Shown here: piece by piece, positions 1 through 8,878 of the stretch | Position numbering within the stretch: the stretch's first letter is position 1 | Layout of the letters: every line of letters begins with the position of its first letter | Assembly (NCBI RefSeq): GCF_042680805.1 | Contig: NZ_JBHUEM010000039.1 | Coordinates: forward strand, 1-63,770 | Direction: 5' to 3' | DNA length: 63,770 bases | Source: Bacillus_CJ salitolerans | Lineage (GTDB): Bacteria > Bacillota > Bacilli > Bacillales > SA4 | The notes under the pieces: generated by a model | What the model was told of the DNA's origin: nothing | The model's database searches: none | What the model saw: the letters and a program-made list of their open reading frames with translations, nothing else | Translations under genes and position numbers: made by a program

Positions 1-263
1 GTAAAATAGTGGGGGCAATTTCCTCTTTATAAGAAAAAATGAAAAACTAAGATAAAAAGAGATATTTAAAGTAAGTGTCCTAAATAAGGGGGCCAACCCG
101 CTTTGCTAATTTTATCAGCAACTTCAAAGCATGTATCAGCCATAATCATAATTTTATCAGCAACTTTTTGGGGTTCCATACCACTAAGATTCTGATTACC
201 GATCAATAGTAGAATGACTTGACTAGTCTGATTGCAAGGGAGTTATACGCTCTGATAGTTGAT
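1..263. other. Left-edge region without a convincing gene
   Basis: No supported gene. A 17-bp direct repeat (AATTTTATCAGCAACTT) starts near 108 and 151. It lies within a 37-codon minus-strand ORF (66..179) whose product would repeat VADKI, but that ORF has no ribosome binding site. I treat it as possible but unproven coding sequence. Confidence 0.3.
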
Positions 264-297
264 TTAAAAAAAACGCAGAGGGCTATCCCCCTACGTT
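264..297 (-). terminator. Intrinsic terminator of the 303-659 lipoprotein gene
   Basis: On the minus strand an ACG-AGGGGG / CCCTCTGCGT hairpin is followed by an uninterrupted run of T, just past the stop codon of the lipoprotein gene. A related AAAACGCAGAGG hairpin recurs at 31588-31622. Confidence 0.7.
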
Positions 298-302
298 TAT
301 CT

Positions 303-659
303 TTACTCGAGAATAAACTGATCGATGGTTTGTTTATCATCCCCGATAGAGTAAGTTGTAAATGTAACCGCATCCCCACTATCCACTTCACCATCTTGAA
401 TTTGTTTTTTAGAATCTTCAGATAGACGGAATGTCACCTCTTGACCATCTACCGTTATAACAACTTCTTCTGACTCGATACTCTCTATCGTTCCTGTTAT
501 TTCAGGGGCTTCTTGTCCAGCCAGCACTGTACCACTTGCACCACTAGTTGTTTCTTCTCCCATGTCTTCATGCTGTTCAACAGTAAACCCACAAGCACCA
601 ACGATTGTTAGTAAAAAAAATCCAACCAACGCGAACGTCATTTTTCTGATCTTCAACAT
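303..659 (-). CDS. Small lipoprotein, unknown function
   Basis: Predicted 118-residue exported lipoprotein. The N-terminus is a basic stretch, a hydrophobic core and a lipobox ending V-G-A-C at about residue 23, so the mature protein should be lipid-anchored outside the membrane. The rest is acidic (Glu/Asp/Thr rich) and looks like a small beta-rich OB-like domain (GTIESIESEEVVITVDGQEVTFR). I do not recognise a named family. It stands alone and has its own terminator. The start is supported by an AGGAGG-like site upstream. Confidence 0.75.
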   Translation of the reverse strand: MLKIRKMTFALVGFFLLTIVGACGFTVEQHEDMGEETTSGASGTVLAGQEAPEITGTIESIESEEVVITVDGQEVTFRLSEDSKKQIQDGEVDSGDAVTFTTYSIGDDKQTIDQFILE

Positions 660-1376
660 ACGATCTACCTCCTATTTTTTCGTTCTATTTGATTAGTCGG
701 TAGTTATCTCAAAATGTTTCAACTAAATAATCCCAATTCCAATTTATCTCTACACCCTTGTTATTTAAGTACAGATAAACTCTTGTAACTAATCAACTTA
801 AGCTGATTGGTAATAATTAGTAAATTCAATAATCTTTGTAATGACAAGAAATGTAGTAAGGTTCCTAAGACGATGCTTACATTCAGGGCAAGACATCCCC
901 CATAAATCCCCATAGCTAATGCAACGATTAGCATGATTATAGCCATTGAAGCGACTACATCGTTCATTAATACAGCATTTGCTTTCCCTAAATTAGTACA
1001 GATTGCAAAGGGAATCGGAAATATTCCCTGCTAATCGGACTTCCCTCCTCAATGATAATGTATATATTTGCAGACCAACTAACCTCTGTCATTTACAGTT
1101 CGCCTGAAGCGGGCAATTACCTAAAAATAACAGCCTCTTTACTTCTTACATAACACAATCCTCCTTCATGTTTTCATCCCCTTGTTATTTCTGATAGTTT
1201 GGATTCCTCGTTTACTCTCTTAAAACTTCTAACTAACACAACTGTTCCAGCGAGATTTAAAGTAAGGCAAATAGATTTAGATAGAATAAGAGATCTAGTT
1301 GTTCACCGAAAAGGTTCATGATTAGACAAAACTCTTACTCAAATTTATTTTATATCATAGATAGTGCTGTTTTTAT
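660..1376. other. Intergenic stretch with a possible membrane-protein remnant
   Basis: About 700 bases without a confident gene. A minus-strand frame (761..967, extendable upstream to about 1035) encodes a hydrophobic segment, with FPIPFAICTNLGKANAVLMN ahead of MNDVV followed by two likely membrane helices. It has no clear ribosome binding site and degenerates at its C-terminus. It may be the remnant of a membrane transporter; I cannot name the family. Confidence 0.3.
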
Positions 1377-1604
1377 TCATGAGTTCTTCTCCTCATTGTG
1401 ATTGTTTGTTTTTCCTTTTGTACGATATAAAATCCCTACACAAAAAGATGTGGTCATCACAATAAATGGAGAAATAAGACTTTTGTCAATCCCTTCTAAT
1501 AGAGCACCTACTAAAACCCCAGAAAGTGAAAATCCAGAAATAACAAATAAGAGTAAAGAAAATTGCTTATATTCTTTTTCTGAGAATTTTTTTCTATTTA
1601 GCAT
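1377..1604 (-). CDS. Small two-helix membrane protein
   Basis: A 75-residue protein with two predicted membrane helices (about residues 16-37 and 44-61), a basic N-terminus (MLNRKKFSEKEYKQ) and a short polar tail. AAAGGA lies about 12 bases before the ATG, which is an acceptable Shine-Dalgarno site. No family recognised. It follows the Nudix gene on the same strand after about 45 bases and could be co-transcribed with it. Confidence 0.5.
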   Translation of the reverse strand: MLNRKKFSEKEYKQFSLLLFVISGFSLSGVLVGALLEGIDKSLISPFIVMTTSFCVGILYRTKGKTNNHNEEKNS

Positions 1605-1650
1605 CCTATCTAATTCCTTTCATAGTTTCATAAACACCCTATCAATTCTA

Positions 1651-2097
1651 TTAAACTAACGTTTTTAACGCTTCGCTGACAGCCCAGCTTTGATGTTCGT
1701 GAACCAAGTTTTTGATTACCTCGTTTAGTTCCATCCATACTAGACTGTGATCTTCTTCTGTTGGTCTGTCTATTTTCTTGACCATTTCACAAAAATAAAA
1801 ATGACCTTCACTCAAGTAGTATTTTTCTTCATTGGTAGAATAAAAGTACCTTCTAGCACATCCGATAAAAGGGCCGATTTTTATCTCCATCCCCATTTCT
1901 TCAAGTGCTTCTCTTTTAAGGCACTCTTTGTGCGTCTCATTGTTTTCAATCCCACCACCGGGGAGAAAGTAATGCCCATTGTTCGTTTCAATGATTGCTA
2001 TTTTATCTTTATGGCGATTGAATATGACGCAATAGGCACCAGGTCTTGTTATATATTGTTTTCCTTCTTCTTTCTTGCCGAATGTATTGATCTCCAC
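1651..2097 (-). CDS. Nudix hydrolase
   Basis: Hydrolyses nucleoside diphosphates linked to another group; the substrate cannot be predicted. A complete Nudix box is visible (G-x5-E-x7-R-E-x2-E-E-x-G, within GGGIENNETHKECLKREALE). The fold around it (YCVIFN before, WMELNE after) fits an MTH1/MutT-like protein of usual length. Start choice: GAGGAG is only 2 bases before the ATG at 2103 but 8 bases before the GTG at 2097, so GTG is preferred. The upstream TTG at 2142 has no site. Confidence 0.85.
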   Translation of the reverse strand: MEINTFGKKEEGKQYITRPGAYCVIFNRHKDKIAIIETNNGHYFLPGGGIENNETHKECLKREALEEMGMEIKIGPFIGCARRYFYSTNEEKYYLSEGHFYFCEMVKKIDRPTEEDHSLVWMELNEVIKNLVHEHQSWAVSEALKTLV

Positions 2098-2230
2098 AGA
2101 CATGACTCCTCGCTTTTTATATATCTTCTTAATTACTATCAAAAAATCATATTTCCTTCAAAATTTATACATTTGTAATGACAAGCCTGAATAAGTATTT
2201 TGTAGGTGAATCAAAGAAGGGAGGCAGACC

Positions 2231-2563
2231 ATGAAAAAGCTTGCATTACTATTAATTTGTATCACTTTTATCACCGCTTGTAGCAGTCAAGACCAAACAT
2301 CTACCGAGCTCTGTGGCTACGGTCCGATGATGGTTGTGAATGGAAAAGACTATTTGAAAATTCCAGTGAAGAAGTCGTTTAATCTAGAACAAAAGCTTGG
2401 AGTCATAAAAGAGAAACTAGATGAAATGTATCATCCAGAGCAAAATTTCTCCTCAAACAGTTTAGAAGTTGGATCAACCATTTACAGCGTAAAGGGGTAT
2501 GAGCAATATTTAATCGCAAAAACAGTAGACAATAAGTATTATTTATTTGAAGAAATCTATTAA
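2231..2563 (+). CDS. Small lipoprotein, unknown function
   Basis: A 110-residue lipoprotein with MKK, a hydrophobic core and lipobox ITAC (Cys at about 17). The mature part carries a GYGPMMVVNGKDY motif, suggesting a small extracytoplasmic domain of a kind seen in many Bacillus lipoproteins. No named family recognised. GGGAGG lies about 7 bases before the ATG. The gene stands alone and is followed by a hairpin terminator. Confidence 0.7.
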   Translation: MKKLALLLICITFITACSSQDQTSTELCGYGPMMVVNGKDYLKIPVKKSFNLEQKLGVIKEKLDEMYHPEQNFSSNSLEVGSTIYSVKGYEQYLIAKTVDNKYYLFEEIY

Positions 2564-2600
2564 TTACAACGTTAGTAAGACTTACAACGAGACGGCCTTG

Positions 2601-2626
2601 GACTATGGCGATTGCCTAGTCTTTTT
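2601..2626 (+). terminator. Terminator of the 2231-2563 lipoprotein gene
   Basis: GACTA-GGC / GCCTAGTC stem with one bulged base and a GATT loop, followed by TTTTT. Confidence 0.65.
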
Positions 2627-2681
2627 AATGTGTAGGCTGTGTTAAAGTTTGATGATTTCTTAATTGATGTTAATAGGATTG

Positions 2682-2798
2682 GAAGGGGGCGAGAATCCTG
2701 CGGGAGAACGGATCACGGGAGACTCATGCAGGCGCCGCGCCGAGGAGGCTCCCGGGTTCGCCCGCGGAAAGCGAGTTCTTTCAACGAAAAATCAACAG
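2682..2798 (+). repeat. GC-rich dispersed Bacillaceae-type repeat
   Basis: An island far richer in G+C than its surroundings. It contains GGGGGCGAGAATCCTGCGGG, a GGCGCCGCGCC core, CCGAGGAGGCTCCCGGG and GCCCGCGGAAAGCGAG. I recognise this order of blocks from an interspersed intergenic repeat found in many Bacillaceae genomes; this is from memory. GGGAG and CTCCC arms can pair around the core. Only one copy occurs in the window, and the frames through it are not genes. Confidence 0.7.
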
Positions 2799-2960
2799 AT
2801 AAGTTTAACAGAGCCAATGTGTAAGAAACGTTATTTTCCTAATAGTCTTGGGCATTCTAACCGATTACTTACTCAAAATGCCTTTAAACGGACCTCTCTC
2901 AGACATTTCTAGCTGATTTCCAATTCAAAATGTCTCTGATTGGATGTCTCTCTGACATCT

Positions 2961-2998
2961 AAAAAGTCGATATCCTGCTAGTAGGAATCGACTTTTTT
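2961..2998. terminator. Bidirectional terminator-like hairpin
   Basis: AAAAAGTCGATATCC pairs with GGAATCGACTTTTTT around an 8-base loop, with A and T tracts on both sides. It may serve the small minus-strand gene at 3075-3248. Confidence 0.65.
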
Positions 2999-3074
2999 CA
3001 TACTTAGTATGTGAAATTGTATGGAGCCTTTATATTCATCTTCTCTCATGGATTTCATTTTTTTATCATTAATA

Positions 3075-3248
3075 TTAGAACCCCTTAAAGAAAAAATTCA
3101 AAACAATGAATAAAAAGATTACCAAACCAACTATAAATGCTTGAAGCGTATCTTTTGAATGACTTTCACAATCCTTTTGCTTTTTTATCCTTCGATACTT
3201 TGCCTGAATCCTTTTTTGGACCTGCTTCTTTTCATCATGAAAGCTCAT
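3075..3248 (-). CDS. Small tail-anchored protein
   Basis: A 57-residue ORF beginning MSFHDEKKQVQKRI. Its first 40 residues are strongly basic and probably helical, and one hydrophobic helix (QAFIVGLVIFLFIVLNFFF) closes the protein, suggesting a cytoplasmic basic domain held by a C-terminal membrane anchor. GGAG stands 8 bases before the ATG. It lies just upstream of the AAAAAGTCG hairpin. No family recognised. Confidence 0.6.
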   Translation of the reverse strand: MSFHDEKKQVQKRIQAKYRRIKKQKDCESHSKDTLQAFIVGLVIFLFIVLNFFFKGF

Positions 3249-3335
3249 ACGTCAGCTCCAATCTCGATAAGGTTGATTTCGAAGAAGTTTAAACAAACGT
3301 TTGATTAAAAGCGATGTTTCGATAGATCCTCTAGT

Positions 3336-4688
3336 TTACTTACCAATCTCAAATTCAACATTCTCATGTACTTTTATTTCATGCAGCAAGTGTGAAACTT
3401 CTACCCGAATCGTCTTTGACTTTTCAATAAAGGCACGGTCTAAGAATAAACCCATTCTTTCCTCTGGACCACTTCCTCTTGAACCGTAAGATGCAATCTC
3501 CCCTTTTTCATTTGTTACATGCATTATATAAGGAATTGCTTTTAACCGTTCCTCTTCCTTTGGTGTTTTTGCCTCTCCCAGACGATGCTCATATTCTCCA
3601 TACACGGTTGGTGTTGTAGCGACTAAATACTGGTTTCCATCATTTGTTGGAGTTGGCTTTAACAGAAGCTCAAACATCACTCCTCTGTCATCATAAAATA
3701 ACCTTTCTAGAAAAATATCAGTCTCTTGGATAGTCTCTAGTAAGGTATGAACCTTTTTATCTGTTGTTTCGATCGTAAAGTCCTCTACATTAAACTCAAA
3801 GGAAAACCGTTGATCGTCTGTTAAATGTATGTTTTCTGTCTTGATTGTTATAGCAGTAGGATAGACATTAAATGGATCAAATGAAAGCGAATAGTGCTTA
3901 TCTCCTAAAGAGTTCATGGTATATATAGTTCTCTCTTCCCCATGATCTGTTTCGACTCTTGCTTGAACACCGCTTAAGACGTAAGAGCTTAATGGTTCAA
4001 ATGAAAAACCTAACGCGTTATGGCTCGTGCCAATGAACATAGATTTCCATGTTATAGTATGACCCTTTACGACTTGTTCTTTGTCTAACGCAAACTCTAC
4101 TTCTTCCTCATTACTTAGCTGATAATCGAGTTGAACCGTGATAGGCTCAAGCTCATAGGTTTTTTCATCAATTCTTACAGTAAATTCTTTCAAAAAGGCC
4201 TGTTCAACCTCTTCAACGAACTCCTGCTCTTCGTTATAAATAGGATTCACTTGAACGCGGTGATAATAACGGCCTTTATAAACTACTCCCTCATCAGGAG
4301 ATACATTCCCCGAATAAGGTCTATTAACATAATTCCGGGAATCGACCACTTCTGTCCCAAAATGAAAATTAATGGTCGGTATATGATTTTTCTCATAATC
4401 AACACTATAAAAAATATAGACCGTATTTTTGTTATACCAAATCTCGTTCAATTCGAAGGTTTTACTTGTTCCTTCAATTGGAATGGTTATATCATAGTTT
4501 TTTGCTAATCCTAGCTCCTCAGCCCGAAGTAACCCAGGTGTTTGCTCGTACTGCCATGACTTTACATCTTCCCAATTCCTTACTTCGTGAAGGTCATGTT
4601 CATTAAGTTTTGTTAACTTATTCGTTACGAGGACAAATGAAACTAATAAGACTAAAACTACAATGGTATTCATCCAAGGCTTACTCAT
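3336..4688 (-). CDS. Membrane-anchored extracytoplasmic protein, unknown
   Basis: A 450-residue protein with one N-terminal membrane helix (about residues 8-24) and no lipobox. The rest is a long, polar, beta-rich domain predicted outside the cell. The layout (one helix, then repeated beta blocks such as YELEPITVQLDYQL and VKGHTITWKSMFIG) recalls DUF4179/DUF5643-type proteins linked to ECF sigma systems, but I cannot assign it. Its start overlaps the end of the upstream gene by 8 bases, implying translational coupling. Confidence 0.65.
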   Translation of the reverse strand: MSKPWMNTIVVLVLLVSFVLVTNKLTKLNEHDLHEVRNWEDVKSWQYEQTPGLLRAEELGLAKNYDITIPIEGTSKTFELNEIWYNKNTVYIFYSVDYEKNHIPTINFHFGTEVVDSRNYVNRPYSGNVSPDEGVVYKGRYYHRVQVNPIYNEEQEFVEEVEQAFLKEFTVRIDEKTYELEPITVQLDYQLSNEEEVEFALDKEQVVKGHTITWKSMFIGTSHNALGFSFEPLSSYVLSGVQARVETDHGEERTIYTMNSLGDKHYSLSFDPFNVYPTAITIKTENIHLTDDQRFSFEFNVEDFTIETTDKKVHTLLETIQETDIFLERLFYDDRGVMFELLLKPTPTNDGNQYLVATTPTVYGEYEHRLGEAKTPKEEERLKAIPYIMHVTNEKGEIASYGSRGSGPEERMGLFLDRAFIEKSKTIRVEVSHLLHEIKVHENVEFEIGK

Positions 4689-5901
4689 CTTTCATTCCTC
4701 CCACATTCCGTATGGATTCTACTTCCCCAGTTCTTGCATCAATTACTACTCTCATTTCATGAGGATTTTGTCCATATTCATTTTCATAACGAATATGCCA
4801 CTCATCTACCACTTTTTCTACTTTGACAGCAGGAGTGAATTTTAATACTTTTACATAAGTTCGCTCGTCTACCTCGGTCCATTCTCCATCTTTATTGACA
4901 TAATGCTTGCCATTTTGCTCGCGTGCGATTTGTTCATCCGTATGCTTCATCAGCCACTCTTTAACAGCTTTATTTTCCTCTGCAAAAGTTATCGCTTCTT
5001 CCTCTGTAATCAATCCATCATGCTCGTTATATGAGGCATTGAAAAAGAAATCTATATAGTCCTCACAAGAAGAGTAGTGATCATTCGTTTCTTTCGTCAA
5101 CCCGCACGACAATATTCGATGTCCCTCAATCGGAAGCATTGTATTATCAATTTCCTTTATTTTGTTGTAGTCAATCACATACTTTTTAGCATCTTTCACG
5201 CCATAATGAATCTTATGTCCTTCTTGTATCTCTAATCGATAGAAAGGATAATCACGAGTTAGCCTAAGCTTTTGTATATCCATTTGTTCTAATTGCCTAA
5301 ATAATTCTGTAACGGGAATGGACAAATCAAAAAGTAGCCACTGCCCCTCAAATGCATGCCTCTTGATCTCTAAATAAGACGTTTCTTCGTTAAAATCCAC
5401 CTTATATGAGATATGATGTTCCATATTGATACGCTCCATAAACGTAAACTCATAGTCTACAATACTACCTTCATGACTATATACAACTCTAAAATCCATT
5501 AATCTTATATCCTTATCAACCAAATCGAATTCTGATTGAATCTTGGACCAATTGTCTTTAAAGGGGGAATTATACATATTTTCCTCTTGAACAGCTAGCT
5601 TTCTAGGAAACTCAAACCAATAACTTTGTATATATGGGATGAGAAACTGTAGAAAGAACAAAGCCAATCCCACATAGGCAGCTTTTTGTTTTATGCTTTT
5701 ATTCTTCTTATGCTTAAAGAAAGCTAAGTATATAACAAACCCTACTGGTAAACTCCAATTATTTAGATGAAGCGTAAACGAAGAAACAAGCATAATGCCG
5801 ACAAATTTCCAGTATATATTCGCTTCTTGTTCCTGTTTATATTTGCAATAAATGAATGGTGTCAGTAGTAGAATAATGGTATAAATAACACTATATAACA
5901 T
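4681..5901 (-). CDS. Multipass N-terminus plus PepSY-like protein
   Basis: A 406-residue protein. The first ~110 residues contain several hydrophobic segments and a basic loop (KHKKNKSIKQK). The remainder is extracytoplasmic and ends in a region resembling a PepSY/YpeB domain (EEAITFAEENKAVKEWL, and VVIDARTGEVESI near the C-terminus), a type that often modulates peptidases. AGGAGG lies about 10 bases before the ATG. It forms a two-gene operon with the overlapping downstream gene, so the products probably act together at the membrane; function unknown. Confidence 0.6.
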   Translation of the reverse strand: MLYSVIYTIILLLTPFIYCKYKQEQEANIYWKFVGIMLVSSFTLHLNNWSLPVGFVIYLAFFKHKKNKSIKQKAAYVGLALFFLQFLIPYIQSYWFEFPRKLAVQEENMYNSPFKDNWSKIQSEFDLVDKDIRLMDFRVVYSHEGSIVDYEFTFMERINMEHHISYKVDFNEETSYLEIKRHAFEGQWLLFDLSIPVTELFRQLEQMDIQKLRLTRDYPFYRLEIQEGHKIHYGVKDAKKYVIDYNKIKEIDNTMLPIEGHRILSCGLTKETNDHYSSCEDYIDFFFNASYNEHDGLITEEEAITFAEENKAVKEWLMKHTDEQIAREQNGKHYVNKDGEWTEVDERTYVKVLKFTPAVKVEKVVDEWHIRYENEYGQNPHEMRVVIDARTGEVESIRNVGGMKDE

Positions 5902-6039
5902 GTAGAGAATTCCTCCTGGCTGTCATTTACATTTATTGTAACATATAAAAATAGGAGGTTATTGGAAAATAAGTAAAACAGACGAGTCCAAAAGGGAGGG
6001 GGGCAAAAAGATCTTGAAATTTACTCAGTACTAACTAAA

Positions 6040-6069
6040 TAGAGTTCCAGACTTTAGCCTAGAACTCTA
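6040..6069. terminator. Possible terminator after the 6079-8704 cluster
   Basis: TAGAGTTC and GAACTCTA form an 8-bp stem with a 14-base loop directly past the stop of the double-GNAT gene. The T tract is weak (ATTTAG on the minus strand). Confidence 0.4.
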
Positions 6070-6078
6070 ACGAAAGCA

Positions 6079-6963
6079 TTAAACCGCTTTATCAAAACGT
6101 ATAAAGTGCCTTGCAATTTCCATCCCTGCTGTTTTATATACCTTAACAGCACCTGTTCCATTTTCAGTATCTACGTCTAGATGGATACTAGTTCGTCCTT
6201 CATTTCTTAATTGTAAGAAGGCATATTCAAGCAATACCTTTCCAAAACCCCTTTTCCTCCATTGTGGCCGTACGCCAACATGCGTGATTTCAGCATGATG
6301 GTCAATCCCGCGTTTGCAGAAAATAAATCCAGCTATTTCTCCTTGATCCTTTAATAAGAACCAAAGGTTTGGATCAAACCCTTCTCGATTTGTTCGTTCT
6401 AAAAAATCATTTAACGAGGACGGCTCATAGCCAAAATGGGTGCTAAAACTTTCTTCAAATGCTTGATGCACCGCTTCCTCATCCTGATTTAATACAAATG
6501 GTTCAATAACCAAGGATGGTGGAAGGGATGGAGTAGAAGTAAACGCATCTACACTTCTTTTCATCGTAAACCAGTGTCTTGCCGCTTTAAAGCCATTTTC
6601 CGAAAATAGTTGATGCTCATAATCTGTGTTAGATGAAACAATTAATGTCCCTCCTGATACAACTAGTCGCATTTTTTCGATCAGTTGTTGCTCAATCCCA
6701 TTATGACGGTAGGTAGGATGAACGATGACTAATGAAGGAAAGTGGGTACCCTTTTTTGTAATACCAGCAAATCCTATCACCACCCTATCTTCCTTTTCCA
6801 CAATCCACGAATGGGTTTCTAGGTTATCAATAGCAGCTAATAAACCTTTTACATCTTCTTCACTCGTCTCTATTTCACCAAGTGTATCGAGATCATAATC
6901 TCTAATAAGCTGACTCAATTTCTCTATATCTGAGATTCTAGCTGCTCTAAATGTAAGTGACAT
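6079..6963 (-). CDS. Tandem-GNAT acetyltransferase
   Basis: A 294-residue protein made of two GCN5-related acetyltransferase folds. The first (about 1-135) is degenerate. The second (about 150-290) has the acetyl-CoA loop (VGVRPQWRKRGFGKVLLEYA) and the usual ending (LDVDTENGTGAVKVYKTAGM). This layout is like mycothiol synthase MshD, but Bacillaceae do not make mycothiol, so the substrate is unknown. Its start overlaps the upstream gene by 17 bases, so it belongs to the packed 6.1-8.7 kb cluster. Confidence 0.8.
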   Translation of the reverse strand: MSLTFRAARISDIEKLSQLIRDYDLDTLGEIETSEEDVKGLLAAIDNLETHSWIVEKEDRVVIGFAGITKKGTHFPSLVIVHPTYRHNGIEQQLIEKMRLVVSGGTLIVSSNTDYEHQLFSENGFKAARHWFTMKRSVDAFTSTPSLPPSLVIEPFVLNQDEEAVHQAFEESFSTHFGYEPSSLNDFLERTNREGFDPNLWFLLKDQGEIAGFIFCKRGIDHHAEITHVGVRPQWRKRGFGKVLLEYAFLQLRNEGRTSIHLDVDTENGTGAVKVYKTAGMEIARHFIRFDKAV

Positions 6964-7372
6964 CTGGTTTCTCCTCTTCTTTCACTCCCACTTCTACATA
7001 CTCTCTAATTTTCTTCCACTGACCTTGCTCTCTCCGGAATGTCTCAACGAATAGTTTCCGCTGGGGCAACATCTTTCCGTCAACTTTAAATCTAACGTAA
7101 AATACGGTCATAACCTCTTGAGCAGCATTGACTTCAGTTATCACATCTTCAAAATGCCATTCTGGATTACGTCCTTTATATAATGCATAAGCCTGTTTCC
7201 AGCCTTGCTCTGCTCCGTCATAGTCCCAATCATTGATAATGGATTCACTATCTGCCCATCTCACCTGTATATCCCTTGAATAATGAGACATTGTCAAAGC
7301 GACATCCCCACTATTCCAATCGGAACGATATTTCAGCAAGAACTGTTTAAACTCTTCCAATACGTGCTCCAT
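6947..7372 (-). CDS. NTF2/SnoaL-like protein
   Basis: A 141-residue single-domain protein of the cone-shaped NTF2-like superfamily: an N-terminal helix (LEEFKQFLLKYRSDWNSGD), then strands ending WKKIREYVEVG. Such proteins bind or isomerise small ligands, or are non-catalytic subunits; the residues visible do not decide. It starts 2 bases after the nucleotidyltransferase stop codon and overlaps the downstream GNAT gene, so the three are translationally coupled. Confidence 0.7.
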   Translation of the reverse strand: MEHVLEEFKQFLLKYRSDWNSGDVALTMSHYSRDIQVRWADSESIINDWDYDGAEQGWKQAYALYKGRNPEWHFEDVITEVNAAQEVMTVFYVRFKVDGKMLPQRKLFVETFRREQGQWKKIREYVEVGVKEEEKPDVTYI

Positions 7373-7374
7373 TT

Positions 7375-8184
7375 TTACACCCCGCTCTTTTCAAGAGTAT
7401 TGTTTGAAAAAATATAGTCTAAAAAGGTTAGAAAATCATGAATACGGTCTTCTTCTGAATGATAATAACTGCCATCCCTACCTAACCGAATTCTAACGGC
7501 CTCTCTTATAACGTCATGCCATCTATGTGGTAAGATTTCAAGCCCATACTCTCCTGCCTCTATTTTCGAGGTCACCTTTTGCTCATTTATCGTGTACACT
7601 TGACGAAGGACCCCAAGAACCGACCACTCAATTTCTGCATTAATGCTTTCTTTCGGGAATTTACTATAGTCTAGCTCCTTAATAGAATGAAATCTATTCT
7701 TCCAATAGGAGTTCATATTTTCCTTTACATAATCCACCAGCACAGACGAATGGTCATCAAAGCTGATTTCCTTCAATTCCTTCCCAAATACGGTGATTCC
7801 ATGATGCTTTAACGTCCACCATGTAACTGGATTATGATTATAGAAAGGTTGGTCATAAATAAACTCATCACCATCATAGAAAGGAACTGAATGATGATTG
7901 TTTTGTCCGAACTCTTCCTTTGAAAGATAGGCACCTTCTAATTGGTGGGATGTGTACCTTTCAGCAATTTGCTGATGAATAGCTTTTACACTCTCTTTTT
8001 CTTCTTTCGATAATGGATTGTTGATCAAGGTGATAAAGTCAATATCACTCCTTTCATCAAAGGCATGAAGGGTAATCGAGCCATGAAGATAAATGCCCTC
8101 GACTCTATTTGGAAGTCTAGAGGCTAGTTCATGTACATACTCAGTTAAAATAATAGCTGCTTCATTTGGAACACTTTGAATCAT
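7375..8184 (-). CDS. ANT-like nucleotidyltransferase (DUF4111 type)
   Basis: A 269-residue protein resembling aminoglycoside O-nucleotidyltransferases (AadA/ANT(9) class). The Pol-beta-type signature G35-S36...D47-x-D49 is present (HGSITLHAFDERSDIDF), followed by a helical C-terminal domain of DUF4111 type (EWSVLGVLRQVYTI, where family members carry a catalytic acidic residue). The family adenylates aminoglycosides with ATP; whether this one confers resistance cannot be read from sequence. It overlaps the deaminase gene by 23 bases. Confidence 0.8.
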   Translation of the reverse strand: MIQSVPNEAAIILTEYVHELASRLPNRVEGIYLHGSITLHAFDERSDIDFITLINNPLSKEEKESVKAIHQQIAERYTSHQLEGAYLSKEEFGQNNHHSVPFYDGDEFIYDQPFYNHNPVTWWTLKHHGITVFGKELKEISFDDHSSVLVDYVKENMNSYWKNRFHSIKELDYSKFPKESINAEIEWSVLGVLRQVYTINEQKVTSKIEAGEYGLEILPHRWHDVIREAVRIRLGRDGSYYHSEEDRIHDFLTFLDYIFSNNTLEKSGV

Positions 8185-8704
8185 CGGTCGTCACGCTCCT
8201 ATTTTCAGTAGAATACTCCCATACATTATTCCGGTTTCGATTTTTTTCCCAGTTTTCCATGAGTTCACACTGGGCTATGGCAAGGTCTTCAAACGGTTGT
8301 GCAAGCATGCTTACCTTGGTCAGTTTCTTTTCAAACAGATTAGCTTCTTTAAAGCTACGAAATCCGCCAAAATTTGGGTCATTTAATATCCAAACTACTC
8401 TTGTTATGTTGGCAAAAAGTATGGCACCTGTACACATCGGGCAAGGCTCAACAGTCGTATATATCGTGCATTTGTAGCGATTTTCATCGAGTAGTAAGAA
8501 ATTCCCAGACTCCCGAATCGCATCGATTTCAGCATGAGCGGTTGCATCATGAAAGCTATACACCTTGTTGCGCCCTTTACTGATTAGCTCATGATTAGGT
8601 CCAACTAATACCGCTCCGATGGGAAAGGTGTTTTCCTTGGCTGCTTGTTTCGCTTCTTCTAGTGCCAATTCTAAATACATACGATCCATTTCAAGCTGTG
8701 TCAT
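8162..8704 (-). CDS. Nucleoside deaminase (CDA superfamily)
   Basis: Zinc-dependent deaminase of 180 residues. Both zinc motifs are intact: H57-A58-E59 (DATAHAEIDAIR) and P87-C88-x2-C91 (VEPCPMCTGAI). It most resembles the guanine deaminase/TadA-like branch (PIGAVLVGPNHELISKGRN), but the gene arrangement is not that of tadA, so the substrate (guanine, adenosine or another base) is open. AAAGGAGG sits about 5 bases before the ATG. It is the first gene of the packed cluster. Confidence 0.8.
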   Translation of the reverse strand: MTQLEMDRMYLELALEEAKQAAKENTFPIGAVLVGPNHELISKGRNKVYSFHDATAHAEIDAIRESGNFLLLDENRYKCTIYTTVEPCPMCTGAILFANITRVVWILNDPNFGGFRSFKEANLFEKKLTKVSMLAQPFEDLAIAQCELMENWEKNRNRNNVWEYSTENRSVTTDDSKCSK

Positions 8705-8878
8705 GTTTCCTCCTTTAAGCCTTTCCGACTAAACTAAAATATGGGAACGTTTAGTTCTAAGTCATTGGTAGTACCACCATTTATTTCCTAAAGTGGATAT
8801 TTCTCTAAAAAACTGGAAATTCCTTTTTATTGTGAGAAAAACGTAGGTGCCAGTAGAAAAAATGAAATTATAAAAATA

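Noticed and set aside
2639..2912. Overlapping ORFs of 61 and 82 codons
   Set aside because: They run through the GC-rich dispersed repeat; Arg/Gly-rich products are an artefact of its composition.
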